A stretch of DNA of 64,000 nucleotides from the NCBI RefSeq assembly GCF_029590555.1, contig NZ_CP081001.1:2542001-2606000 (forward strand), read 5' to 3'. Shown here one piece after another: positions 8,992 to 17,634 of this stretch. This stretch comes from Sphingobium sp. V4. Lineage in GTDB: Bacteria; Pseudomonadota; Alphaproteobacteria; Sphingomonadales; Sphingomonadaceae. The first letter of the stretch is position 1; each line of letters opens with the position of its first letter. A program made the translations under genes and the position numbers. The notes beneath the pieces were generated by a model. The model ran no database searches, was not told the origin of the DNA, and worked only from the letters and a program-made list of their open reading frames with translations.

Positions 8992-9666
8992 TCAGGCCTG
9001 ATCGTCTGCCCGTCCCTTGAATCCCTGCGCCACGACATACCATTCGACGCTGCCCTTGCGGCTGGCCGGCGGCTTGGCGTGCTTGATCGTCGTGAAATGC
9101 TTCTTGAGCACCGCCAGCAACTCGGCGTCCGTGCCGCCTGCAAAGACCTTCGCGACGAAGGTGCCGCCCTTGCGCAGATTTTCGACCGCGAACAGCGCCG
9201 CCGCCTCGACCAGGCCCATGGTGCGCAGATGGTCGGTCTGGGCATGGCCGACCGTGTTGGCCGCCATGTCCGAAATCACCAGGTCCGGCTCCTGCCCCAG
9301 CGCCTCGCGTAGCAGGTCCGGCGCCTTGTCGTCCATGAAGTCCATTTCGAACAGGGTGACGCCGGGAATCGGATCGGTCGGCAGCAGGTCGATCCCGACC
9401 ACCGCCGCTTTGGGCGCCATCTTGCGCACCACCTGCGCCCAGCCGCCAGGTGCGACGCCCAGGTCGACGACCGCGCGCGATCCCTTCACGAAATGGAATT
9501 TCTCGTCCAACTCGATCAGCTTGAAGGCGGCGCGGCTGCGCCATCCTTCAGCCTTCGCCTTGCGGACATAGGGATCGTTGAGATGCCGCTCCAGCCAGCG
9601 CACCGACTGCGCCGTGCGCCCCTTGGCCGACTTGACCCGCACTTTGCCCGCGCCCGCGCCTCTCAC
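8992..9666 (-). CDS. rlmE: 23S rRNA (uridine-2'-O) methyltransferase RlmE (FtsJ)
   Basis: 224 residues. The SAM-binding motif VVDLGVAPGGWAQV, then DLVISDMAANTVGH (catalytic Asp), FVAKVF (catalytic Lys) and the C-terminal EWYVVAQGF complete the RlmE catalytic set. The family methylates U2552 of 23S rRNA (E. coli numbering) in late 50S assembly. A longer frame exists upstream, but the GTG at 9666 overlapping the ppx stop as GTGA gives a normal-length protein and is the likely start. Co-transcribed with ppx. Confidence 0.92.
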   Translation of the reverse strand: MRGAGAGKVRVKSAKGRTAQSVRWLERHLNDPYVRKAKAEGWRSRAAFKLIELDEKFHFVKGSRAVVDLGVAPGGWAQVVRKMAPKAAVVGIDLLPTDPIPGVTLFEMDFMDDKAPDLLREALGQEPDLVISDMAANTVGHAQTDHLRTMGLVEAAALFAVENLRKGGTFVAKVFAGGTDAELLAVLKKHFTTIKHAKPPASRKGSVEWYVVAQGFKGRADDQA

Positions 9667-10793
9667 ATCACTCTCCCGTCGCGGTCCATCAGCCCGCGCA
9701 AAATGCCCTCGCGAATGCCCCGGTCGGCGACGCCCAGTCGCTCGGCCGGCCAGATGTCGAGGATCGATTCCAATATGGCGCAGCCGGCCACGACCAGATC
9801 GGCCCGTTCCGTGCCGATGCAGGGCAGCTTCTGCCGCTCGGCCAGCGCCATGCCCGACAGCCGGTCCGAAATGGAGCGCATCGATTCGCATGGAACGATC
9901 AGCCCGTCGATCGCCTGCCGGTCATAACGGGGGAGGTTGAGGTGCAGGCTGGCCAGTGTCGTCACCGTGCCCGAAGTGCCGAGCAGGCGGATACCCTCGG
10001 CATCGCGCGGCAGCCGACGGGCCAGCGGCGAGAAGGCATCCGCCACCCGCGCACGCATCCGGCCATAGGCCGCCAGTCGCTCCGCCGGATCGCCATGGTC
10101 GAACGCCTCGCTCTCGGTCAGCGACACGACGCCCCAGGGGGCGCTGACCCAATCCACGATATGCGGCGCGCCATCCCCATGGGCATCGACCAGCACCAGT
10201 TCCGTCGAGCCGCCGCCAATGTCGAAGATCAACGCCGGGCCATGTCCCGGCTCCAGCAGCGCATGGCAGCCCAGCACCGCCAGCCTTGCCTCTTCCTGCG
10301 CGCTGATGATGTCGAGCGCGATGCCGGTTTCGCGATAGACGCGCTGGATGAACTCGGCCCCGTTGGACGCCCGGCGACACGCCTCGGTTGCAACCGAACG
10401 GGCGAGCGTCACATGGCGGCGGCGGAGCTTGTCGGCGCACACCGACAGAGCGGCAATGGCGCGATCGATCGCCGCGTCGCTGATCCGGCCGGTCGACGCC
10501 AGCCCCTCGCCCAGCCGGACGATGCGCGAAAAGGCATCGACGACGATGAAGCCATCTGCCGAAGGCTTGGCGATCAGCAACCGGCAATTATTGGTGCCCA
10601 GGTCGATCGCGGCATAGGAGCGCCGTTCGCGCGCGCCATGAAGCGCGAATCCCCGCTGCTTCGACGGGGGAGGAATGGCCGCAGCCTTGCTCCCTTCGCC
10701 CGGACCGGAGCGGGCGCTTTTGCCCGCATAACGGCCGGTCGGGCCGGAACTCTGCGGCGATGGGCGGCTCTGCTGCACCATGCCGTAACTCAC
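9663..10793 (-). CDS. ppx: Ppx/GppA family exopolyphosphatase/guanosine pentaphosphate phosphatase
   Basis: 376 residues. The actin-like ATPase fold shows the phosphate-1 motif AAIDLGTNNCRLLIA (~58-73), the catalytic SVATEACRRA region and the phosphate-2 motif IFDIGGGSTELVLVD. It hydrolyses polyphosphate and/or pppGpp. The first ~57 residues are a basic, Pro/Ser/Gly-rich and probably disordered extension; a shorter product from an internal start cannot be excluded. The last codons overlap the rlmE start by four bases. Lacks the long C-terminal domain of E. coli Ppx, as is common in alphaproteobacteria. Confidence 0.9.
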   Translation of the reverse strand: MSYGMVQQSRPSPQSSGPTGRYAGKSARSGPGEGSKAAAIPPPSKQRGFALHGARERRSYAAIDLGTNNCRLLIAKPSADGFIVVDAFSRIVRLGEGLASTGRISDAAIDRAIAALSVCADKLRRRHVTLARSVATEACRRASNGAEFIQRVYRETGIALDIISAQEEARLAVLGCHALLEPGHGPALIFDIGGGSTELVLVDAHGDGAPHIVDWVSAPWGVVSLTESEAFDHGDPAERLAAYGRMRARVADAFSPLARRLPRDAEGIRLLGTSGTVTTLASLHLNLPRYDRQAIDGLIVPCESMRSISDRLSGMALAERQKLPCIGTERADLVVAGCAILESILDIWPAERLGVADRGIREGILRGLMDRDGRVM

Positions 10794-10873
10794 TTCTGCT
10801 TATCGCCAGTCCCAAAGACGGGACCGGAACTTGCCAACATGCTTAAGCAGATACGGGCAGATGCGCAAGGAGG

Positions 10874-10902
10874 GGGGAGCCGCCCACCGCAAGCGGCTCC
10901 CC
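10874..10902. terminator. Strong hairpin between the M20 peptidase gene and ppx
   Basis: Perfect 10-bp arms GGGGAGCCGC / GCGGCTCCCC with a 9-base loop, 56 bases after the peptidase stop codon. No U-tract on either side, so it is either a factor-assisted terminator or an mRNA-stabilising structure. Confidence 0.5.
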
Positions 10903-10957
10903 GCCTGTCTGAAGTGAGGCGGCTTGGAAGACGCGCTTCAGCGCATGTCCGGAGGTC

Positions 10958-12382
10958 TTACCGGGTATAGGCCTTGACCAGCCGATAAAGGAAGGCCCGG
11001 CCGTCAAGCAGCGACTTCACGCGGATGCGCTCATTGAGACCATGGACGCCCTGCCCGTCCGGGTCCGCGAACATACCGGACACGCCATAGGTCGGGATGC
11101 CCGCCGCATTGGTGAAACGGCCGTCGGTCGCTCCGGTGGCGAGGCGCGGAATTACGGGCACGCCCGGCCACATTTCCCTGGTCAGCGCTTCGATCGGTCC
11201 CATGATCTGCGGCGTCAGTTCGGGTGCCGACGACTTGGGCTGGGGCGGATCGGCCAGGTCGACCTTCACCCGGGGATCGGCCGCAACCTCCTTCAACCGC
11301 GCCAAAACGGATTCGACGCTCTCGCCTGGAATGATCCTGCAATTGACGTTCGCCGTCACGGATTGCGGCTGGGCGTTGGGCGCATGGCCGCCAGAGACCA
11401 GCGTCGGAATGCAGGTGGTCCGCAGCGTGGCGTTCCAACTCGCATTCTCGGCCGACACGGCGGCATAATCCGCCTCGCTTGCCGTGCCCGCACCGATCGC
11501 CGCCATCGCCGCCGATACCTTGCCGGGGTAAAGCGGCGCCGAAGCCCCAAAATAGGCTTTGGCGGCCGGGGTCAGGTTCACGGGAAAATCATAATCGTTC
11601 ACCCGTGCAAGCGCAGCAGCCATCCAGCCGATCGCATTGAAACGCGGCGTCTGGCGCGAACTATGCCCGCCCGGCGCGGTCGCGCTGAAGGCGAAGTCCT
11701 GATAGACTTTCTCGCCCGCCTGCACTCCCTGACTGACCGGCTTTCCGCTCTCGTCCAGCGACCCGCCGCCGCCTTCGTTGAGCGCCCAGCCGGCCTTCAA
11801 TGCGTCGGGCCGGTTCTTGAGCAGATATTCGACGCCGTTCAGCGCCTTCTCCGTTTCCTCGCCGCAGGTCAGCGCCAGCTTGATCGTGCGTTTGGGCTTG
11901 TAACCCTCCTGCTTGTAGCGGACCATCTGGTCGGTAAAGGCCGCCGCCATCGCCTTGTCGTCGGAGGTGCCGCGGCCGTAGAAATAGCCCCCTTCCTCGA
12001 TCAGGGTGAAGGGATCGCGCTGCCAGTCGGCGCGCTTGGCCGCCACGACATCAATATGGGCCAGCAGCAGTACTGCGGGCAGCTTCGCATCGCTCCCGCG
12101 CAGGATGGCCGACAGATTGCCTTCCTTCGGATGGGTGGGATCGACAATTATCTGGACATCGTCGGCGGCATAGCCCGCCGCCTTCAGCCGCGCCCCCATC
12201 CGCTCGGCCGCGAGCGTGCAGCTCCCGTCCGGCCAGCTGGAATCGGTTTCCACCAGTTCCTTGTAAAGCGCCCGGAACGCGGCCTCGCCCCCACGCGCCT
12301 GCGCATCGGCTGTGGCCGCATGGGCGCTGGTCGTGACGAGAAGCGCAGCCAGCAGAGCGGCAGCGGGACGGCGAAATGGCAT
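10958..12382 (-). CDS. Secreted M20 family metallopeptidase
   Basis: 474 residues from the ATG at 12382, which has AAGGGGG upstream and opens a signal peptide ending near AHAATADA. Two-zinc site motifs are visible: AHIDVVAA (His, Asp), GRGTSDDKA (bridging Asp), CGEETE (general-base Glu pair) and a C-terminal HGLNERI (His). A dimerisation-type lid domain separates them, as in carboxypeptidase/dipeptidase M20 enzymes. Likely a periplasmic aminoacyl- or dipeptide hydrolase; the substrate is not evident. Its own upstream region has no close partner gene. Confidence 0.9.
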   Translation of the reverse strand: MPFRRPAAALLAALLVTTSAHAATADAQARGGEAAFRALYKELVETDSSWPDGSCTLAAERMGARLKAAGYAADDVQIIVDPTHPKEGNLSAILRGSDAKLPAVLLLAHIDVVAAKRADWQRDPFTLIEEGGYFYGRGTSDDKAMAAAFTDQMVRYKQEGYKPKRTIKLALTCGEETEKALNGVEYLLKNRPDALKAGWALNEGGGGSLDESGKPVSQGVQAGEKVYQDFAFSATAPGGHSSRQTPRFNAIGWMAAALARVNDYDFPVNLTPAAKAYFGASAPLYPGKVSAAMAAIGAGTASEADYAAVSAENASWNATLRTTCIPTLVSGGHAPNAQPQSVTANVNCRIIPGESVESVLARLKEVAADPRVKVDLADPPQPKSSAPELTPQIMGPIEALTREMWPGVPVIPRLATGATDGRFTNAAGIPTYGVSGMFADPDGQGVHGLNERIRVKSLLDGRAFLYRLVKAYTR

Positions 12383-12475
12383 GAAAAAGCCCCCTTGGTT
12401 CAAAGAGGGTGCGACATTGGCCAAAGCGCCGCGAGAGGGCAAGGCGCTATCATGCACGCCCTATCCGACGGGATT

Positions 12476-12868
12476 TCAAAGCGGCAGCAACGCCGCCACG
12501 ATCTGCCGTTCCTCGGCGCGCAGCACGCCCCAGGCGCGGGCCGCCGCGCGGCTGTCCATCGCCTCTACGCCCATGCCCAGCGCCTCAACCGCGCGGACGA
12601 AGGCGCGCGGCGGCTGGCGCAGACCGCCGCCGGTCCCAAGCAGCAGGAATTCCGGACGCGGGTCGATGGCGAACAAGTCCCCCAGCGATTCCAGTGTCAG
12701 CGCATCGACTGCCGGAGCATTCGTCCAGGCCAGCGCCCGCACCGGGCTGAGGAGCAGGCCGTCAGGGAACACATCGTCCCGTACCCGGAAGCCCCGGCCC
12801 TGAAAGCCGGTGACGATCGGCCCTTGTCCGCCATCATCACGGCGCAGCTTGATCCCCGCGTCGGTCAG
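12476..12868 (-). CDS. Mth938-like domain protein (DUF498), probable CTG start
   Basis: 130 residues if translation begins at the CTG at 12868, which overlaps the secF stop as CTGA. The family signature GPIVTGFQGRGFRV lies before the first GTG in frame (12772), so a GTG start would remove a third of the conserved fold. No ATG, GTG or TTG is available between the upstream in-frame stop (12877-12875) and that GTG, leaving CTG as the best candidate. The family (NDUFAF3/Mth938 fold) is linked to respiratory complex I assembly in mitochondria; the bacterial role is unclear. It directly follows yajC-secD-secF. Confidence 0.8.
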   Translation of the reverse strand: MTDAGIKLRRDDGGQGPIVTGFQGRGFRVRDDVFPDGLLLSPVRALAWTNAPAVDALTLESLGDLFAIDPRPEFLLLGTGGGLRQPPRAFVRAVEALGMGVEAMDSRAAARAWGVLRAEERQIVAALLPL

Positions 12869-13863
12869 GGGCGCGCTCCGTCATCACGGCTTGCCTCTCT
12901 GGGGCCCACGCGTTCGGCGGTTCCGGCATAGCCCTTCTTCGCCGCCTTCTTTTCCGCCGCCTGCGGGGTCAGGCCCAGCGTGATCAACAGCGAAGACGAA
13001 ACATAGACCGACGAATAGGTACCGACGATGATGCCCAGCATCATGGCGGCGGTGAAGCCGCGCAGCACATGGCCGCCGAACAGCAACAACGCGCCCAGCG
13101 CCAGCATGACCGTCACCGACGTCATGACCGTGCGCGGCAGCGTTTCGTTGACCGACAGGTCGATCAGCGCCTTCATGTCCATCTTGCGATATTTGCGCAT
13201 ATTTTCGCGGATGCGGTCGTCGATCACCATCTTGTCGTTGATCGAATAGCCCACGATCGTCAGCACGGCGGCGATGATGTTGAGGTCGAATTCCAACTGG
13301 GTGACGGCAAAGAAACCCAAGGTCATCAGCACGTCATGGACGATCGCGACGAAGGTCGAGACGCCGAACTGCCATTCGTAGCGGAACCAGGAAAAGATCG
13401 CGATGCCGACGATCGCCAGCACGACGGCGAGCACGCCATTCTGGATCAGTTCGCCCGACACCTTACCCGACACCGTATCGTAGCGGGAGAAGGTGACGCC
13501 GGGAAACTCGGCGGTCATCGCGTTACGGGTCTTTTCGACCACGGCGTTGGCCGCGCCCGCGCCGCCTTGCTCGGGCAAGGGCAGGCGAATCTGCACGGTC
13601 TTGGGATCGCCGAATTGCTGGAGCGAGCTTTCGCCCACGCCCAGCCGTCCGATGGTCGCCCGCACCCTGTCGGTCTCGACATTCTGCGGGAATTTCGCCT
13701 CGATCATGAGGCCGCCGACAAAATCGACGCCCAGGTTGAGACCCTTGTAGGCGGTCGCCCCCACGGCCAGCACGGTCAGCAGCGCCGTCAGCGCGAAGGC
13801 CCAATGGCGGATCGCGACGAAGCCGATATTGGTGTTGTCGGGGACAAGCTTGAGCAGTTTCAT
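12865..13863 (-). CDS. secF: Protein translocase subunit SecF
   Basis: 332 residues, six predicted membrane helices, with the first periplasmic domain after helix 1 and the conserved GVDFVGGLMIE and GYSINDKMVIDDRIRE motifs. SecDF uses proton motive force to pull preproteins out of the SecYEG channel. It begins 19 bases after secD. The C-terminal tail is charged (KKAAKKGYAGT) and ends in the CTGA overlap with the next gene. Confidence 0.97.
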   Translation of the reverse strand: MKLLKLVPDNTNIGFVAIRHWAFALTALLTVLAVGATAYKGLNLGVDFVGGLMIEAKFPQNVETDRVRATIGRLGVGESSLQQFGDPKTVQIRLPLPEQGGAGAANAVVEKTRNAMTAEFPGVTFSRYDTVSGKVSGELIQNGVLAVVLAIVGIAIFSWFRYEWQFGVSTFVAIVHDVLMTLGFFAVTQLEFDLNIIAAVLTIVGYSINDKMVIDDRIRENMRKYRKMDMKALIDLSVNETLPRTVMTSVTVMLALGALLLFGGHVLRGFTAAMMLGIIVGTYSSVYVSSSLLITLGLTPQAAEKKAAKKGYAGTAERVGPREASRDDGARP

Positions 13864-13882
13864 GTCTTTCTCTCCCGCCCCG

Positions 13883-15481
13883 TCAGATATGGATTTCGGT
13901 CGGGCGCGTGGTGCGGACCCAGCGCGCGGCGAGCAGGCGCGTGAAGGTCACGGCAGTGAACACGCTGGTCGCGATGCCGATCAGCAGCACGATGGCGAAG
14001 CCCTTGACCGGGCCGGAACCCAGCGCCAGCATGATGCCGCCGGCAATGGCGTGGGTCACGTTCGCCTCGAAAATGGTACGGCTGGCTTCCTTGTAGCCGA
14101 ACTCGATCGCCTGCACCACGCCGCGGCCCCGCCGCCGCTCCTCGCGGATGCGCTCGTAGATGAGGACGTTGGCGTCGACCGCAGTACCGATGGTCAGCAC
14201 GAAACCGGCGATGCCCGGCAGCGTCAGCGTCGCCCCCAACATGCCCATCACGCCCAGGATCACCGCCACGTTGATGGCGACGGCGATGTTGGCATAGATG
14301 CCGAAGCGGCCATAGCTGAGGAACATGAAGCCCGCGACCGCGACCACCGCGATGATCGAAGCGATCATGCCGGCGCGGATCGAGTCCGCTCCCAGGCCGG
14401 GTCCGACCGTGCGTTCCTCCACCACGGTCAGCGCGACCGGCAGCTTACCCGACCGCAGGGCGATGGCGAGCTGATTGGCGCTTTCGACGGTGAAGCTGCC
14501 TGCGATCTGGGCGCTTCCACCCAGGATCGGCTCGTTGATATTGGGAGCCGACAGCACCTTGCCGTCCAGGATGATGGCGAAGGGACGATTGACATTCTGC
14601 GACGTCACCTGGCCGAATTTGCGGCCGCCCGATCCGTTAAAACGGATGTTGACGATCGCCTCGTTGCTCTGGCCGTAGCCTTGGGTGGCGTCGGTCAGAT
14701 CCTCGCCGGACACCATCACTTGGCGCTTCACCGCGATCACCGGCACGCCGCTCGGATTGTTTGGATAAGGCAGGACTTCGCTGCCCACCGGCGCGCGGCC
14801 CTGCGCCACTTCGGCCGGGTTGGCCGTGGTGTCGACCAGCTTGAATTCCAGCTTGGCGGTCTGGCCGAGCAGATCCTTGAGCGCCTTGGGATCCTGAAGA
14901 CCTGGCACCTGCACGACGATGCGGTTGCCACCCTGCTGCTGGATGGTCGGCTCGCGCGTGCCCATTTCGTCGATGCGCTTGCGAATGACCTCGGTCGCGA
15001 CTTCCATCGCGCTCTTGACCGCATTGTCGATGCCCGCATCGGTGGGCGTGATGACAATGGTGGAGCTGTTCACCACCTCGACATTGAAATCGCGCTGCCC
15101 GGTCAGGCCCGCGCCCTGCGTCAGCGGCCGGATGCGCTCGACGGCGGCATCCACCTGGGCGGGATCGCGCACCATGAAGCTGAGCTTCCCGTCGCGGCTG
15201 GAGATATCGCCGATCGCGATCCTGGGATCGCCACGGCGCAATTCCGTGCGAACCTGCTCCTCCATGTTGGTCAGCCGCTGCTTGGCAACGTCCTGGGTCG
15301 ATGCTTCGAGCAGCAGATGGCTGCCGCCCGCCAGGTCGAGGCCGAGATTGACGCGCGTCTGCATGAAGCCGGGCAGCTTCGCGACGGTCGCGTCGGGCAG
15401 GAAGCTGGGCACGGCGCACAGTACGCCGATGACCAGGGGCAGGAGGATCGCGGCGACCGCCCAGCGCGAAAAGTTCAGCAT
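13883..15481 (-). CDS. secD: Protein translocase subunit SecD
   Basis: 532 residues. Helix 1, then NLGLDLAGGSHLLLE (motif D1), the large periplasmic P1 domain, and five C-terminal helices with the motif GTAVDANVLIYERIREE that carries the conserved proton-path Asp. Works with SecF and YajC in late steps of Sec export. Starts nine bases after the yajC stop. Confidence 0.97.
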   Translation of the reverse strand: MLNFSRWAVAAILLPLVIGVLCAVPSFLPDATVAKLPGFMQTRVNLGLDLAGGSHLLLEASTQDVAKQRLTNMEEQVRTELRRGDPRIAIGDISSRDGKLSFMVRDPAQVDAAVERIRPLTQGAGLTGQRDFNVEVVNSSTIVITPTDAGIDNAVKSAMEVATEVIRKRIDEMGTREPTIQQQGGNRIVVQVPGLQDPKALKDLLGQTAKLEFKLVDTTANPAEVAQGRAPVGSEVLPYPNNPSGVPVIAVKRQVMVSGEDLTDATQGYGQSNEAIVNIRFNGSGGRKFGQVTSQNVNRPFAIILDGKVLSAPNINEPILGGSAQIAGSFTVESANQLAIALRSGKLPVALTVVEERTVGPGLGADSIRAGMIASIIAVVAVAGFMFLSYGRFGIYANIAVAINVAVILGVMGMLGATLTLPGIAGFVLTIGTAVDANVLIYERIREERRRGRGVVQAIEFGYKEASRTIFEANVTHAIAGGIMLALGSGPVKGFAIVLLIGIATSVFTAVTFTRLLAARWVRTTRPTEIHI

Positions 15482-15489
15482 GACGCCGC

Positions 15490-15825
15490 TCAGTCGTTCG
15501 CGGGCTTGGCGGTGGCCGGGTCGATCACGTCGGTCAGGGTCGACTTGACCGCCTTCACCTTCATGCCGGGGGCCAGTTCGACATCGGCGTAAATCTCGTC
15601 GACCCGCACGACCTTGCCGACAAGACCACCGCCGGTGACGACCTGATCGCCCTTCTTCACGGCGTCGATCTTCGCCTTATGCTCCTTCATCTTCTTCTGC
15701 TGCGGACGGATAAGCAGGAAATAGAAGACCACGAAGATCAGGACCAGCGGCGCCATCTGCACCAGGACACTGGCGCCGGAGGCTTGCCCGCCCGCGGTCT
15801 GGGCAAAGGCTGGAGTAATGAACAT
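15490..15825 (-). CDS. yajC: Preprotein translocase subunit YajC
   Basis: 111 residues from the ATG at 15825 (MFITPAFAQT). One membrane helix (~24-41) ends in the family motif FYFLLIRPQQKKMKEH, followed by the soluble DQVVTGGGLVGKV domain. An upstream in-frame start would add 17 unconserved residues. First gene of the yajC-secD-secF-Mth938 unit. Confidence 0.96.
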   Translation of the reverse strand: MFITPAFAQTAGGQASGASVLVQMAPLVLIFVVFYFLLIRPQQKKMKEHKAKIDAVKKGDQVVTGGGLVGKVVRVDEIYADVELAPGMKVKAVKSTLTDVIDPATAKPAND

Positions 15826-16009
15826 GGGTGGGACTGCCTTATTTTCTGTCGGTCGCGGATGCCGGTCGGCACCCACGGATCAAGGGCGGGCGGCTAACAC
15901 AGATGCGCCGGGCGAGGCAATATGATTAGGGATTCGGCCCGGCCGTGAAAAGAGCTGCGATTGAGCGCTTGCAACTTCGCTCGCGTGCTTCTAAAGGGCG
16001 CCCTCCGGT

Positions 16010-16086
16010 CGGGACGTAGCGCAGCCTGGTAGCGCATCACACTGGGGGTGTGGGGGTCGGAGGTTCGAATCCTCTCGTCCCGACCA
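16010..16086 (+). tRNA. tRNA-Pro (GGG anticodon)
   Basis: 77 bases including an encoded CCA. Acceptor stem CGGGACG / CGTCCCG is perfect; the T-arm contains GGTTCGAATCC; the anticodon loop CTGGGGG is closed by a five-pair stem. A TTGCAA-N17-TAAAGG sequence just upstream (15970-15998) could be the promoter but is weak. Confidence 0.97.
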
Positions 16087-16145
16087 AAATCACGGAAGCA
16101 TGGTTAAAGCACAATTTTAGCAGTGCTCCATGCGCCTGCCATCGG

Positions 16146-16637
16146 TCATTGCGCAGGTCTGCAGGGCTTTCCTTGATACTGATGCCGCACGACCTTGTAT
16201 TCGGCTCCGGTCCATCGCGTCACCGGGAAGCAGAAGCCCGGCCCGCCAATCTCTATGTCCGGCCATCCGTTCGACGCTTTGATCGCAAGGATGGTGGGTA
16301 AGCCAGGACTGCTGGTCATGAGCCGCCATGTCCCGTCCGCCTGCTTGCTGACGAGTGAAAAACCCGTGCCTGTCATCCCGAAACAGAAGTTGCTCCCCTC
16401 CGAAATGATCGCCTCCGGCCGCCCGTCACCGTTCAAGTCCCGAAAATCGTCGATCTGCCCCGGCGTGTAGGCAGCGCTGCCCGGATCGTCGCAATTTCTC
16501 CACTTCCCCGCTTCGAGCCGGAAGCCCGCCGCGATGAACGCCGCCTTTACATCGACGGGCGATGGCGCCGCCTGCGCAAGGGCTGGAGACCAGGTCCAGA
16601 GAATCGAGATGGCCGCTGCAACTGTCCGTAGGCGCAT
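16146..16637 (-). CDS. Hypothetical secreted protein with a VCBS/FG-GAP-like motif
   Basis: 163 residues from the ATG at 16637, which has GGGAGGG upstream. A signal peptide (MRLRTVAAAISILWTW, cleavage after ALAQA) precedes a small domain with DFRDLNGDGRPEAII, a calcium-binding-like Asp/Gly loop seen in FG-GAP/VCBS repeats, and four cysteines (at CDD, FCF, FCF and PCR) that could form disulfides. Function unknown; the single copy of the repeat makes a full propeller unlikely. Confidence 0.7.
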   Translation of the reverse strand: MRLRTVAAAISILWTWSPALAQAAPSPVDVKAAFIAAGFRLEAGKWRNCDDPGSAAYTPGQIDDFRDLNGDGRPEAIISEGSNFCFGMTGTGFSLVSKQADGTWRLMTSSPGLPTILAIKASNGWPDIEIGGPGFCFPVTRWTGAEYKVVRHQYQGKPCRPAQ

Positions 16638-16746
16638 GAGTCCCTCCCGTTGCGGTCGGCATGATAGCATGTGTCGCAGCGCGCATCACGCGCCAACGGC
16701 ATCCGGCCAACCGCTCGCCTGCGCTTGTCGGGCCGCCGCAATTTTA

Positions 16747-16761
16747 CGCTGTCCTACAGCG
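16747..16761. promoter_or_regulatory. Palindromic operator candidate before the endolysin-holin pair
   Basis: CGCTGTCCTACAGCG is a perfect inverted repeat with 6-bp arms and a 3-bp centre, 48 bases before the endolysin start and overlapping the region where a promoter would be expected (TTTACG at 16744 and TATGGG at 16767 are weak candidates). It fits a dimeric regulator of the lysis genes. No regulator can be named. Confidence 0.4.
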
Positions 16762-16809
16762 AACCATATGGGATAACTAGGCCGCCTCTTTCGACAGCAG
16801 GAGGCCATT

Positions 16810-17364
16810 ATGGACATAGACGACCTGATCGACGAGGTCATTGCCCGCGAAGGCGGATATAGCGATCATCCAGCCGATCGCGGCGGGCCGACGAACATGG
16901 GCATTACCCAGGCTGTGGCCCGCGCCAACGGCTATACCGGCGCCATGCAGGCATTGCCGCGCTGCGTCGCGGAAAATATCTACCGTCGGCTCTATTGGGA
17001 ACGGCCCGGATATGCCTTTGTGGCGGAGACGAGTTGGTCGATTGCAGCGGAATTGTTCGACACGGCGATCAATATGGGCGTCGCCGCCGCAACCGGCTTT
17101 CTCCAGCGCGCGCTCAACGCGCTGAACCGCAACCAGAAGGATTATCCCGATCTGAAGGTCGATCGCAGCCTGGGCGCCCGCACCCTGGCCGCCCTTCGCG
17201 CCTTCCGCGCGCTGCGTGGAGCGGCGGGCGACAGGGTGCTGCTCAAGGCGATCGAGGCGCTCCAGGGCGAGCGCTATATCGCGCTGGCCGAAAGCCGGCC
17301 CGCCAACGAGGTCTTTCTCTATGGCTGGCTGGCGAACCGGATCGGTTCAGGAGAAATGCAATGA
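16810..17364 (+). CDS. Glycoside hydrolase family 108 endolysin (N-acetylmuramidase)
   Basis: 184 residues. The N-terminal GH108 domain has the signature EGGYSDHPADRGGPTNMGIT with the catalytic Glu near residue 14; the C-terminal part (from about residue 115, KDYPDLKVDRSLGARTL) resembles the peptidoglycan-binding PG_binding_3 module. No signal peptide, as expected for a holin-dependent enzyme. AGGAGG lies five bases before the ATG. The stop overlaps the next gene as ATGA. The GH108 + 3TM-holin pair is the architecture of the gene-transfer-agent release genes of Rhodobacter, which also sit apart from the capsid cluster; a phage-remnant origin is the alternative. Confidence 0.9.
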   Translation: MDIDDLIDEVIAREGGYSDHPADRGGPTNMGITQAVARANGYTGAMQALPRCVAENIYRRLYWERPGYAFVAETSWSIAAELFDTAINMGVAAATGFLQRALNALNRNQKDYPDLKVDRSLGARTLAALRAFRALRGAAGDRVLLKAIEALQGERYIALAESRPANEVFLYGWLANRIGSGEMQ

Positions 17365-17627
17365 CCAAGGCCAGAGAGGAGGACGGCGACATCTGGACGG
17401 CACGGGCGCGCCCGGCCTTCCTGTACGTCATGTACATGCTGCTGCTCTGGTCGGTGCCGATGGGTCTGATCGCGGGCGTCCAGCCCCAGACGGCGGCGGC
17501 GATCATCGCGGGAATGCGCGCCTATCTCAATGCCTTGCCCGAACCGCTCTATGCGCTCTTCGGCACCGGTTATCTGGGCTACACCGCCGCCCGCGCCTGG
17601 GGCAAGGCGAAGGGGGTGGAACGATAG
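17361..17627 (+). CDS. GTA-type 3TM holin
   Basis: 88 residues. Hydrophobic segments near residues 18-40 and 44-55 plus a short third one near 63-78, with the sequence style (NALPEPLYALFGTGYLGYT) of the holin family named for gene-transfer release. It would form the inner-membrane hole that lets the endolysin reach the wall. Starts inside the stop codon of the endolysin gene, so the two are translationally coupled. No capsid, portal or terminase gene is present in the window. Confidence 0.82.
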   Translation: MTKAREEDGDIWTARARPAFLYVMYMLLLWSVPMGLIAGVQPQTAAAIIAGMRAYLNALPEPLYALFGTGYLGYTAARAWGKAKGVER

Positions 17628-17634
17628 CACCCCT

